Source of the DNA: CAZTWC01 sp964617105 [NCBI: uncultured Myxococcia bacterium]
GTDB taxonomy: Bacteria; CAZTWC01
DNA length: 15,011 nt
Direction: 5' to 3'
Assembly (NCBI GenBank): GCA_964617105.1
Contig: CAZTWC010000020.1
Location: forward strand, 1-15,011
Shown here in pieces: positions 6,801-12,940 of the stretch. A program made the position numbers and the translations under genes. The notes beneath the pieces were generated by a model. It was not told where the DNA came from. It ran no database searches and worked only from the letters and a program-made list of their open reading frames with translations. How positions within the stretch are numbered: the first letter of the stretch is position 1; each line of letters opens with the position of its first letter.

Positions 6801-9787
6801 ACCAGGGGATCCTGGAGCGACGGGTTTTCTATGACCCCAACCGGTTTTTCCTGTTGGCCATGGCCGAAGGGGCGGTAGCCCAATCCACCGCCAATTTGGA
6901 TGGTTTCACTACCTCTTCAACCTATCGTTATAATCTGGTAGACAATAAAAACTACCAGCAACAGTTGCTCTTACACGGCCGTGGGACTTTTTACCTGAAA
7001 GCCAAAGTAAAACCAGAGCAGTATTTTGAAGATGTGGATATTACCGCCCATTTTGATAGCCAAAAGCAGCGGCAACAGAATTTCATCGAACAGATAATCG
7101 ACCCGGAACGCTATTTTCCAGTATATGGCGATGCCAGCGAAGAAGTGGAGGATGTTAAGGCCGCCGATAAACTCTTTCTCAAGGTGGCGGCCGATGACTC
7201 TACCTTGCTGGTAGGCAACTATCAGGCTGATTTCAGCGGTGACCTGGTGGGTTACAACCGGGCTTTTTACGGTTTGAAAACCGATTTAAGCCGCAATTTT
7301 GCCCAACATTACCATACCCACCTGAAAACCTTTGCCAGCCATGGTCAGGCGGGATTAGCCCACCGGCAAGTGGTGCTCCAGGGTACGGGCGGCTCACTAT
7401 ATTACCTGCAGGATCGAAATATCAGCCAGGGAAGCGAAACCGTAAAATTAGTTGTTCGCCACCGGGATTCCGGAATTCTGCTGAGCGCCAGACCTCTGCA
7501 GAAAAATATGGACTATACCTTTGACTATATTAGTGGCTGGCTGCTCTTGACCAACCCGCTCCCCTCGGTGGATGGCTCCGGTGCTCTGCCAGGTGGTGGT
7601 GCAGCGGCCAGCGGCAACCCCATTTTTCTGGAGATAGATTACGACTACCGCCAGCAAGAGGGGATGGAGGAACGTTCCTGGGGAGTTCAATTACGAGAAA
7701 CCCTATTTAAACAACTGACCCTTGGAACCACTTATATCGCTGATGGCAACAACGGACGCAAGGGAGGCAAAAATACGATTTGGGGAGTCGACCTTAAATA
7801 TCAGCCCTTTGAAGAAACATATCTCAAGGCAGAGTTCGCCCGCAGCCTGGCTAATGAAAACCAGAGTTTGATAAGCACTGACGGCGGTCTTACCTATCAC
7901 CATTCCCGGTTCAACCTCTCCCGGCACGGCACTGGTATTAAACTGGATAGAGGCAATGCTTTCCGTCTGGAGATGGGCGGAGATGTGGAAGAATTACTGG
8001 CCTGGTACAGCCCCAAAAAGGCAAAGAGCAAAGGCAAGGACAAGGGCAAGAAACAAAATTTTCTAAAATACCACGGCTATTATCACTTTCAATCACCCGG
8101 ATTTTACTCTGCTGCTACTCCCATGGAGCAGGGTCAGGAAAAATTTGGCGGTATGCTCCACTATTTTTGGGGCCGCCACCAGTTTATGCTCAATCACAGC
8201 GGAGTGTGGTCAAAAGTTCCCGAACAGGTGGTGGATGCTACTAATCCCCAGGGCTCCCGCTGGCTTTACCGGCGCTTAGAAAATCAAATTTCAACTTTTA
8301 AATACTTGTATAAAACAGATGAGATGGCAGCTGCCTTTGATTATATGCACGCCTTTAACCGGGACAATATGATTCATGGCTCCAGACTTTCAGATGCCGC
8401 CGCTGTCCGGCTTGATTATATCTACAACCAGGACTTAAAAGGTTATATCAAACAAGAAGGGGTGCTGCAAAAAGATAGGGTTTCCCACCGTTCTCCCTGG
8501 GACCAGGCCTCCACTTCGCTGGGACTGGACTATAGATTGCCTGACCGCCTGGGCGATTTTCTCAGCCTCAACCTGAATGAATACCTGCGCTGGTCCGGAG
8601 ATAACTCCACCGCTTTGGGCCTTAAAACCAAACTGGAGGGGAGCACCTTTTACGTAAACCAGCGTTTTAACCGCTACCTGGGACAGGATAGCACCACCAC
8701 CGTGTTGGGCGCTCAAAACGATATCCCCACCAATGGTTTAGGCCAAAGCAGCGCCTATGGTGAATACGAGTTTGAAGGGGGTCTCCAAGGTAAACACTCC
8801 AGGATGATCATGGGGATGAACAACCGCTGGAAGATCACCCGGGGACTGTTTTTTAATCTTTTTTACGAACGCACCCAGGTCACTGATCAGGGGAAAAGCA
8901 CTTTTAACTCTTTTAATCCGGCTTTGTACAGCGCCACTAACAGCAATTTAAATCCAGCCATTTACAGTGCCGCTAACAACGATTTTTTAGATGAGGGCTC
9001 CCGGGATGCAGTCTCCTTTGGGGTAGAATATTTGGCTAAAGATTATATCAAAGCCGGGGGCAAATACGAGTTCCGTTACCATAATCGGGATGAGAGCAAA
9101 CCCCAGCACTTTGATTACTACCAGTTTACAACCCTGAACACTCTGGGAATCCAGGTTAGCCGGGATTTAACCTTCCTGTTCAGATTAAACTACGCTCAAA
9201 CCAGAAATGTCACTGAAAAATGGGACCAGGCCAAAAACCTGGAAACCAGCGTCGGATTGGCTTTGCGTCCAGTCAACTACGACTGGGCCAACCTGGTAGC
9301 CAAATACTCCCGTCTTATCTCCCTGCGGCCGATAAGCCTGGAAAATCAACTGAAGCAAAAAAGCGTCAGCGATATTTTTACCGTAATGCCGGTGTTTGAA
9401 CTACCAATGAGATTGCAGTTGGTGGAAAAGGTGGCAATAAAACTGGTGCAGGAGCAATATGAAGATTTGCCTGGAGCTAAAAACGTGGTGGTTTTATGGA
9501 TCAACCGGCTAAACTTTCACCTTACCGATTTTATCGATTTGGGCACCGAATACAGGCTGCTGCGCCAGAGTTGGGGCTCCAATATCCCTATGGGAGAGCT
9601 CTTTAAAAGCAAAAAAGGAAAAAGTTCTATTGTTGAAAGCGGTTTTCTATTTGAGTTGGCTTTTTTGCCGGTGAAATATTTGAGCCTGGGAATCGGATAC
9701 AATTTCACCTCTTTTAACGACAATGAATACCAGGATGTCAACCGTGATGCCTCGGGGATGTTCTTCCGGATGGTGGGCAAGTACTAA
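2..9787 (+). CDS. Giant modular outer-membrane/surface protein: DUF11 repeats, SdrD-B-like, OmpA-like, C-terminal barrel (5' partial)
   Basis: The frame is open from base 2 with repeat-type sequence (PSDDPSTPAPDDPT), so the ATG at 131 is internal and the true start lies left of the window; 3261 residues are visible. Order seen: about ten DUF11-type modules (2-3885), an SdrD-B-like module (about 3890-4200), a second carboxypeptidase-regulatory-like stretch (to about 4530), another DUF11-like module (about 4650-5075), a second SdrD-B-like module (about 5100-5390, ending VNFGV), a linker PPPEPPLPPEKKK (5420-5458), a Lys-rich stretch, an OmpA-like domain (about 5975-6312), an Ig-like module (about 6595-6835), and about 980 residues rich in alternating aromatic/polar strands ending in Tyr. 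The last part carries PERYFPVYGD (about 7105-7132), which I recall from other very large DUF11/OmpA outer-membrane proteins. Inference: a barrel-anchored envelope protein for adhesion, surface structure or export; its function is unknown. The stop lies 24 nt from the convergent radical SAM gene. The domain family calls are confident, the role is not. Confidence 0.9.
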   Translation, partial: PSDDPSTPAPDDPTSFIVQSAAVLTVFKEARDLNGGDLRPNDQVEYTITMENLGTGPARELQISDRISPHLTGVKTSPGGNLVGNTLNFKVPMLQVGDKIKLVYTAAISPAVVEGTAISNQAEITGLGFSGTMLSDDPATAAPRDPTVITVRKQAVLEAYKQVENLSLPGGGDIFRPLDNIKYTITLVNSGSLAAQDIFIQDLIPQSFLEDIVPSNPGLYTNGKVTWQKAELKAGQAIKYTIQAKIKAGVADETQVSNQALFTRNNSSQTLYSDDPATTLEGDPTLFTVTAKAELKPFYKEVKNLSRQDGTFQPSDQVEYTISITNNGLGLAENIVVSDQIDTAALEKIEVLDQGSFDQNKITWNPQNQPLLAKLLPGKSIKLKFKAQIKSSIDQSRWVKNQATAQFDKGPGQIVSDDPATPNLADDSTNFRIVVGPDLAFSFKLAQDNEGNSIDTVTPGQRFRYEITVTNQGLGQAKNIYVKDKLPKELEFVQADSGGKFDGQNTVTWDQNTTSQLKQLLPGKQVSLLLQVRATRPLDNGLVISNQASIGAENHPSTPSDNPGTPLQGDATRVTVLSAPKLKLFKGAIDLNGGMFEPGDQIKYQIVVINYGNMVAKNVFLSDKLDQNLTDIKVEQGTFDPSTRTASWQINSLGLNPSGNVNVTLLARIKKPLADGTVIANQAMLKYQNQKEIPSDDPNTPLSDDPTLISVYSQPNLSTSEKSVTDPNGPPVSPGDTLIYTILLRNNGGAAATQLEVEDKLSPLLQDAKVTSGQYNPNTQRISWSLPSLDSGQSTALTYSARIKQDAADGSIVENQAFIKSRETPAVPTDDPATTAMDDPTRVEVVAGPRFNTSIKLVQNLTADSKRGYALPGDLLQYTIYVENSGSVRANQVVLQDAIPVGTTYISGSTTLNKNTVEDIDGHSPLEEGMNINSYQKGIPAGVLTPKQPDSNQHLALITFQVIIDLQVRIGAIIANQGWISCKEGIRGVTDDPNTPIDGDPTELVVGGGPNLHAAIKQVELVEDKGKTGVAEVEDILEYRVTIYNSGTASAENVTLRDPIPENASYQKDSTYLNGVQKADRDVFFPGLDHQGSMVVNGGSLRPGKTMEVKFRVRVEAGPQISNQGIVSSDQFHDELTDADGNQANGNQPTVIQVGEGVETSLEVNKWVNDLNGGKIASGDKLLYIIQVKNPSQQELSNLTWRDSIPQLTNYLPQSLKSDSGEMKFLPLPAGNNGRGELLVEKVKIKAQGETQFSFLVVIDEDAQAGARISNQALVIDQPGNQFLSPPVEVTVGTMLGSASISGHIFHDMDYKGEKFDPQTDHGMQDFSLILVKRGQPCSSQSKIISDTGYGGSFLINDLPPGDYQACLYSRNAAGLVLFEPGLDNREDFQFSLPQGQALNQDFKVQASGMIYDSQKLSPIKGVEIFLKYVGNGGENNNLKSRLPADKLLEGQQGQVTGRHGLYKFNLEKLPGNFADYQIEVVPRTPLYNYPSTQYPPQEGHTVFHTENRVVREPWPTVTSAKRYYLIWRQSRGEESFYNNHIPLDQRKNFVTLYKRADRAEVSVGEIVTYTLTLTNNSGIDLLPEDDLDIQIHDRIPPGFRYIKLSSVNNFYGAAVQHNPKRQRMQPEVVLDSENRFLLKFGYFALPSNSRIIIRYQLVPAGMLKKGKYTNQAVVKLENNREISPRVYNHIKYIPDPIFDQGFIFGKVFCDQNENSHQDSGERVVSFARIFIDSGYYAQVDSFGKFHFRGVPPGMHAVKIDKQSLLPNLGLTSDETRLVYISRGLPAKVNFGVKCNTQKSGADYYKPPPEPPLPPEKKKLQIKYQPKKGMVEIHDLAREKKYKLSMPKLFCQVNPKGFKWKTLKAPPGQAGLKIRKTAKPLDSKSILWQLLQPLEIQCRLQDQQKLLAATNRKNRSRWLLQVRNTKDKLIHQLKGQGPLPKKITWNGWHSRNFVLNPNRVYFLQMTFQSRRGKVISPLAPLATFALPPKKGVESIISLDHAFDQNSNKPLPRFKAQLQKLFATATFFKPVKITLTAHSDNRGKKVENLLKTQMMATRIKELLVQMGISKSEHITARGEGEQSPIAPNNSSRNRAKNRRLEIETTFPLQPEFLTPSMPESLSKQQPSLVITPVKTAKNIPGQKGKTLTPSKSDQAFSTSLPLTYQKIIINTKNHQGGATQLYFIPPPQKKKKSRIKNYNLPFIVEMVPDGAKVNLEYLPIRGHTSPKNQVSINGQTIKVEKNGDYSTQVKLKTGKNLIRLEVKDKAGYQGILERRVFYDPNRFFLLAMAEGAVAQSTANLDGFTTSSTYRYNLVDNKNYQQQLLLHGRGTFYLKAKVKPEQYFEDVDITAHFDSQKQRQQNFIEQIIDPERYFPVYGDASEEVEDVKAADKLFLKVAADDSTLLVGNYQADFSGDLVGYNRAFYGLKTDLSRNFAQHYHTHLKTFASHGQAGLAHRQVVLQGTGGSLYYLQDRNISQGSETVKLVVRHRDSGILLSARPLQKNMDYTFDYISGWLLLTNPLPSVDGSGALPGGGAAASGNPIFLEIDYDYRQQEGMEERSWGVQLRETLFKQLTLGTTYIADGNNGRKGGKNTIWGVDLKYQPFEETYLKAEFARSLANENQSLISTDGGLTYHHSRFNLSRHGTGIKLDRGNAFRLEMGGDVEELLAWYSPKKAKSKGKDKGKKQNFLKYHGYYHFQSPGFYSAATPMEQGQEKFGGMLHYFWGRHQFMLNHSGVWSKVPEQVVDATNPQGSRWLYRRLENQISTFKYLYKTDEMAAAFDYMHAFNRDNMIHGSRLSDAAAVRLDYIYNQDLKGYIKQEGVLQKDRVSHRSPWDQASTSLGLDYRLPDRLGDFLSLNLNEYLRWSGDNSTALGLKTKLEGSTFYVNQRFNRYLGQDSTTTVLGAQNDIPTNGLGQSSAYGEYEFEGGLQGKHSRMIMGMNNRWKITRGLFFNLFYERTQVTDQGKSTFNSFNPALYSATNSNLNPAIYSAANNDFLDEGSRDAVSFGVEYLAKDYIKAGGKYEFRYHNRDESKPQHFDYYQFTTLNTLGIQVSRDLTFLFRLNYAQTRNVTEKWDQAKNLETSVGLALRPVNYDWANLVAKYSRLISLRPISLENQLKQKSVSDIFTVMPVFELPMRLQLVEKVAIKLVQEQYEDLPGAKNVVVLWINRLNFHLTDFIDLGTEYRLLRQSWGSNIPMGELFKSKKGKSSIVESGFLFELAFLPVKYLSLGIGYNFTSFNDNEYQDVNRDASGMFFRMVGKY
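8915..8986 (+). repeat. 12-codon tandem duplication in the barrel region
   Basis: Two adjacent 36-bp units encode NPALYSATNSNL (8915-8950) and NPAIYSAANNDF (8951-8986). They match in N-P-A, Y-S-A and the following Asn while third positions have drifted, which suggests an in-frame duplication that has since diverged. It lies in the C-terminal barrel-like part of the giant protein; a position in a loop is inference. Confidence 0.75.
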
Positions 9788-9811
9788 CCTGGTTCCCGTC
9801 CGAGAATTCAC

Positions 9812-10771
9812 CTAAGAACGCATACAAAAATAAACCTTATTTTCGCCGGTTTGGGGGCAGGGCATTTTTTGGCGGCTGAGAACCCCCTCTTTGCTCTTTT
9901 GGTCAAGAAAATGCTTCACCACTTTTAGCTCAATATCAAACACTTGAGAGAGTTCACGGGCGGTGCAGGGACGCCGTTTCAAGGTTGTCAGCAACTGTTG
10001 GCCAAACTCCATCTCTTTGCTCTGACCCTGATGAGTGTAACTGGACACTACCACCTTAGCTTGTGGGCCTATCAATTCAGCAAACCTACCAAGACTCTGG
10101 TTGGAGACCGGATAAGCAGACCGATAAGCAGGCGGGCGGGTAACCGTATTGATTTGCACCTGAAGACACTCTAATTGAGAGATAAACTCCTGCAGCCGTC
10201 TCATCTCCTCCTGGCTATCATTAATTCCCCGAGCCAGCAACACCTCCAGAAACAGTTTTCCCTCAAACTGGCGGGAAAATTCAATAAGTCCTGCTTTTAA
10301 TTGCTGAAGATCCACATCTTGATGGGGCTGATTAATCTTCTGAAAAGCATCCTGGCTGACGGCGTCCAGAGAGGGAGCCACCACATCAAAAGCCTGACAC
10401 TCCTTCTGCACATCTTTCAGGTGGAACAAAGAACCATTGGTGAGCAGGGCCAGGGGAATAGGGGTTATGGTTTTTATCTCCCGGGCCAGTTTTTCCAACT
10501 GCAAATTCAAGGTGGGCTCACCTGACCCGGTTACAGTGATATAATCCACTTTACCGGAAAAATTTTTTAAAAAGTGTTTTAATTCCGCCAATATCTCCTC
10601 TGGAGGATAAAACTCCCGGCGTTGGCTGGTAAGTTGAGTGGTCGAACCGCATTCACAATAAAGGCAATCAAAAGAACAAATTTTAAAGGGGATTATATCA
10701 ACTCCCAGAGAGGAACCCAGCCGTCTGGATCCCACCGGGCCGAACAGATATTTGTAAGTTGATGATGCCAT
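9812..10771 (-). CDS. Radical SAM protein, COG0731 (Tyw1-like/Fe-S oxidoreductase) family
   Basis: 319 residues. The N-terminus KYLFGPVGSRRLGSSLGVD matches the opening of the COG0731 family (usually GPVPSRRLG; here the second Pro is Gly14). The radical SAM cluster motif is CSFDCLYC, with Cys32, Cys36 and Cys39 in CX3CX2C spacing to hold a [4Fe-4S] cluster that reductively cleaves S-adenosylmethionine. TGSGEPTLN at residues 81-89 corresponds to the SAM-contacting GGE-type strand. The last 60 or so residues (TARELSQVFDIELKVVKHFL) look like a small winged-helix domain, usual in bacterial members. The archaeal relative Tyw1 makes the wyosine base of tRNA-Phe; the bacterial substrate is not known to me. 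The ATG is only 21 nt after the 3' CCA of the tRNA-Leu gene, with no terminator between and no Shine-Dalgarno, so it is probably transcribed from the tRNA promoter. It converges on the giant gene. Confidence 0.9.
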   Translation of the reverse strand: MASSTYKYLFGPVGSRRLGSSLGVDIIPFKICSFDCLYCECGSTTQLTSQRREFYPPEEILAELKHFLKNFSGKVDYITVTGSGEPTLNLQLEKLAREIKTITPIPLALLTNGSLFHLKDVQKECQAFDVVAPSLDAVSQDAFQKINQPHQDVDLQQLKAGLIEFSRQFEGKLFLEVLLARGINDSQEEMRRLQEFISQLECLQVQINTVTRPPAYRSAYPVSNQSLGRFAELIGPQAKVVVSSYTHQGQSKEMEFGQQLLTTLKRRPCTARELSQVFDIELKVVKHFLDQKSKEGVLSRQKMPCPQTGENKVYFCMRS

Positions 10772-10792
10772 TTGAAGAGTTGAAGTTTATGG

Positions 10793-10877
10793 TGGTGCGA
10801 GAGGGGGGACTTGAACCCCCACGAGTAACCTCACTGGATCCTAAATCCAGCGCGTCTGCCATTTCCGCCACTCTCGC
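10793..10877 (-). tRNA. tRNA-Leu (UAG anticodon), CCA encoded
   Basis: The reverse strand folds as an 85-nt class II tRNA. The acceptor GCGAGAG pairs with CTCTCGC, followed by discriminator A and an encoded CCA. The anticodon arm is CTGGA-TTTAGGA-TCCAG with anticodon TAG at 10841-10843, reading CUA and other CUN leucine codons. A variable arm with a GAG/CTC stem and a T arm GGGGG-TTCAAGT-CCCCC follow. All stems are perfect, so the gene should be functional. It is the first gene of a probable transcription unit with the radical SAM gene. Confidence 0.97.
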
Positions 10878-10897
10878 CCAATAGTGCTCTGGATGGA

Positions 10898-10926
10898 ATT
10901 GTAAAGATAAGAGTTCAGTTTGTCAA
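10898..10926 (-). promoter_or_regulatory. Sigma70-type promoter of tRNA-Leu
   Basis: On the minus strand a consensus -35 TTGACA (10921-10926) is separated by 17 bp from a -10 TACAAT (10898-10903, five of six consensus bases). The expected start is near 10891, about 14 nt before the mature tRNA 5' end at 10877. The near-consensus match fits a stable RNA promoter. It probably also drives the radical SAM gene. Confidence 0.8.
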
Positions 10927-11050
10927 TTGGAAATTGTATAGAGCAGTTTCATTGTTGTATTAAAAATAGAAATTTATCTTGACGATTGAACCTATTGGTG
11001 TTAGTGTTTATCAGATTATACAAAGCATTTGCATATAAGACTCGCGTTAA

Positions 11051-11057
11051 GGGGAGG
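11051..11057 (+). promoter_or_regulatory. Ribosome binding site fixing the GTG start of cheX
   Basis: GGGGAGG lies 5 nt before the GTG at 11063. An in-frame TAA at 11048-11050 rules out any earlier start. Confidence 0.8.
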
Positions 11058-11062
11058 CGAAA

Positions 11063-11551
11063 GTGAAAATAGAACAAATCGATACTTTCATTGAACCCAT
11101 GCTCAACACCTTCAAACAGGAAGCAGGAATCGAGTTAAAAGAACAAGAGAGACACTTTGAATCCAAACTCGCTTCATCTTCCCTTATTACAGTGTTGGTG
11201 GGTATTTCCGGTCGGCTGCAAGGCGTGGTGACATTTAGCTACACCAAAGATGTAGCATCGAAAATCATATCCAAAATGACCAACAGAGAAGATATTGGCG
11301 ATCTTGATGAATTAGGCCGAGACTGCCTCTGCGAACTGGCCAATATAGTGGTGGGAAATTCCACGGTTCAATTTTATAATGCCGGTGTCAAGTGTAATAG
11401 TTCTCCACCTACAATTATTATTGGCGGTGAAAATTCAACTCTTTGCATCCAAAATGTGGAGAAAGTCACGGTTATCCCTTTTGACTCCGAATTCGGCATT
11501 ATTCACATGAACTTAGCCATGCTTGACATCGAAGAGATGCTTGCCAGTTAG
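11063..11551 (+). CDS. cheX: CheX-type CheY-P phosphatase
   Basis: 162 residues with a GTG start, the normal size for CheX. The diagnostic element is ELANIVVGN: Glu91 and Asn94 in the E-x2-N arrangement, followed by Gly98-Asn99. In CheX/CheC/FliY phosphatases this Glu/Asn pair positions the water that dephosphorylates the aspartyl-phosphate of CheY-like response regulators in the cytoplasm. A single such helix and the CheX-like length favour CheX over CheC, which has two. The C-terminal strands end in a typical FGIIHMNLAM stretch. No other chemotaxis or flagellar gene lies in the window, so its response regulator is unknown; it could serve chemotaxis or another receiver-domain pathway. It is divergent from tRNA-Leu across 185 nt. 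A TTGACG at 10979-10984 could be a -35 but has no good -10 partner. Confidence 0.85.
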   Translation: MKIEQIDTFIEPMLNTFKQEAGIELKEQERHFESKLASSSLITVLVGISGRLQGVVTFSYTKDVASKIISKMTNREDIGDLDELGRDCLCELANIVVGNSTVQFYNAGVKCNSSPPTIIIGGENSTLCIQNVEKVTVIPFDSEFGIIHMNLAMLDIEEMLAS

Positions 11552-11658
11552 TGCCCGTCCTTAATTCCCCCTTCTTCGCTCTAGATCAACTGCTTTACCA
11601 ATAATCAAATTGTATTTTTTCTCTTTTTTTACCATCTTAATCCCGGTGGGATCTAAAA

Positions 11659-12879
11659 TTGATACTTCACTTTGACTGCCCGTCTGGTGCCAGCGGCGAC
11701 ATGATACTAGCCTCCCTTTTGGATCTTGGCTATAGCACTGCTCAACTGGAAAAAGATATAAAAAGTTTTCTGGGTGACCTTCCTTTTACTCTGGAAATAA
11801 CTACCCAGGAACGCCATCAACTGTTTGGCAAAAAACTGTCGGTAAACACGCCTGTTCACAACCATAAACACCGCACCTTTAAAAGTATTGCCCAAAAATT
11901 GGAAAACTCTCGATTACCTGAACAAGTATGGAAAAACAGCCTCCAAACCTTTGAAAGAGTGGCCCGGGCTGAAGCCAGAATACACGGCACAACCATCGAT
12001 AAGGTCTCTTTTCACGAAGTGGGCGCCCTTGATTCAATAGTAGATATTGTGGGCGTCATGTTATTAGTTGATATGATAAATCCAGACCATATCAGTTGTT
12101 CACCGCTTCCTCTGGGGAGAGGGTTTACCCGGTGTCAGCATGGTAATATTCCTCTACCAGCTCCCGCCACCCTGGAGATCCTCAAAGGTGTGCCAATAAA
12201 GGGGGAAAATGTGGATGAAGAGATGACTACCCCCACTGGAGCGGCCATATTACGCACCCTGAGTAAATCTTTTGGACCAATACCTGCCATGCAGATAGAT
12301 ACCATTGGCTATGGAATAGGAAGCAGTAACTTTAAATGCCGTCCCAATATTTTACGTTCCCTGAAAGGGCAAAAGATCCCGAAAACAGATCCCCCTTCCC
12401 CTGGAGATGAGGTACTTTTTCAACTGGAGAGCAATATAGATGACTGTACTCCGGAAATTATTGGACAGGTAGTGGAACAAATTTTCCACACCGGGGCCCT
12501 GGATGCCTGGACAGAAAACATTGTTATGAAAAAAGGACGGCCGGCGGTGAAACTGTGCGCTCTGGCCAGAGAAGATAAATTGGCGCCGATAACAGAAGTG
12601 GTATTTAAACATAGCAGTTCTTTAGGGTTGAGATATCACCGGGTTTTAAGAAATGCCCTGGATAGAAAAGAGATTTTAATTACCACTTTATGGGGGAAAA
12701 AGGTAAAAGTGAGGGTAAAGGTGGGTATCCTGGCCAACCAGGTGGTAAATATCAAACCAGAGTATGAAGATTGCCTGCAAATAGCCAAAAAAATGGACAA
12801 GCCATTAAAAGAAATTATCCTGGCTGTTAAAGCAGAAGTTATCCCCAGGATTTCTGCTTCTAACTTGACAAAAAAGTAA
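11659..12879 (+). CDS. larC: Nickel-pincer cofactor biosynthesis protein LarC
   Basis: 406 residues, full family length. The start is TTG: an in-frame TAA at 11638-11640 excludes anything earlier, and the N-terminus ILHFDCPSGASGDM is the expected LarC opening. Other family hallmarks are FHEVGALDSIVDIVG (residues 118-132), a Pro-rich PLPAPATLEILKGVP stretch, TTPTGAAIL, and a C-terminal half beginning near NIDDCTPE with the MKKGRP and SSLGLR segments. LarC is the CTP-dependent nickel insertase that completes the nickel-pincer nucleotide used by lactate racemase LarA and its relatives. In Lactobacillus plantarum the two halves are joined by programmed frameshifting; here they are one continuous frame. 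A weak GGTGGG (11645-11650) is the likely ribosome site. LarA, LarB and LarE are not in the window. The gene follows cheX by 107 nt, in which I see no clear promoter or terminator. Confidence 0.93.
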   Translation: MILHFDCPSGASGDMILASLLDLGYSTAQLEKDIKSFLGDLPFTLEITTQERHQLFGKKLSVNTPVHNHKHRTFKSIAQKLENSRLPEQVWKNSLQTFERVARAEARIHGTTIDKVSFHEVGALDSIVDIVGVMLLVDMINPDHISCSPLPLGRGFTRCQHGNIPLPAPATLEILKGVPIKGENVDEEMTTPTGAAILRTLSKSFGPIPAMQIDTIGYGIGSSNFKCRPNILRSLKGQKIPKTDPPSPGDEVLFQLESNIDDCTPEIIGQVVEQIFHTGALDAWTENIVMKKGRPAVKLCALAREDKLAPITEVVFKHSSSLGLRYHRVLRNALDRKEILITTLWGKKVKVRVKVGILANQVVNIKPEYEDCLQIAKKMDKPLKEIILAVKAEVIPRISASNLTKK

Positions 12880-12892
12880 AAAGGACTAAACT
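12865..12892 (+). promoter_or_regulatory. Probable sigma70-type promoter for zapA
   Basis: TTGACA (12865-12870), a 16-bp spacer and TAAACT (12887-12892, four of six consensus bases). The -35 lies inside the last codons of larC. A start near 12899 would give a leader of about 40 nt before the zapA GTG. Confidence 0.5.
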
Positions 12893-12940
12893 ATCAAAGC
12901 ATAGTAGATAATATATGTTATGAGCACAATTGAGTAAACT

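Noticed and set aside
6840-9787. Classical type V autotransporter translocator
   Set aside because: The region is about 980 residues, several times the usual 250-300 residue barrel, and carries different motifs (PERYFPVYGD, DY-x-x-DY).
9788-9811. Bidirectional terminator between the convergent genes
   Set aside because: The 24-nt gap has no stem-loop or T run.
10979-11007. Promoter for cheX from TTGACG
   Set aside because: At 17 bp spacing the -10 is TAGTGT, only three of six consensus bases; no better partner is seen.
11659-12879. LarC1/LarC2 programmed frameshift
   Set aside because: Both halves are in one uninterrupted frame with intact motifs, so no frameshift is needed.
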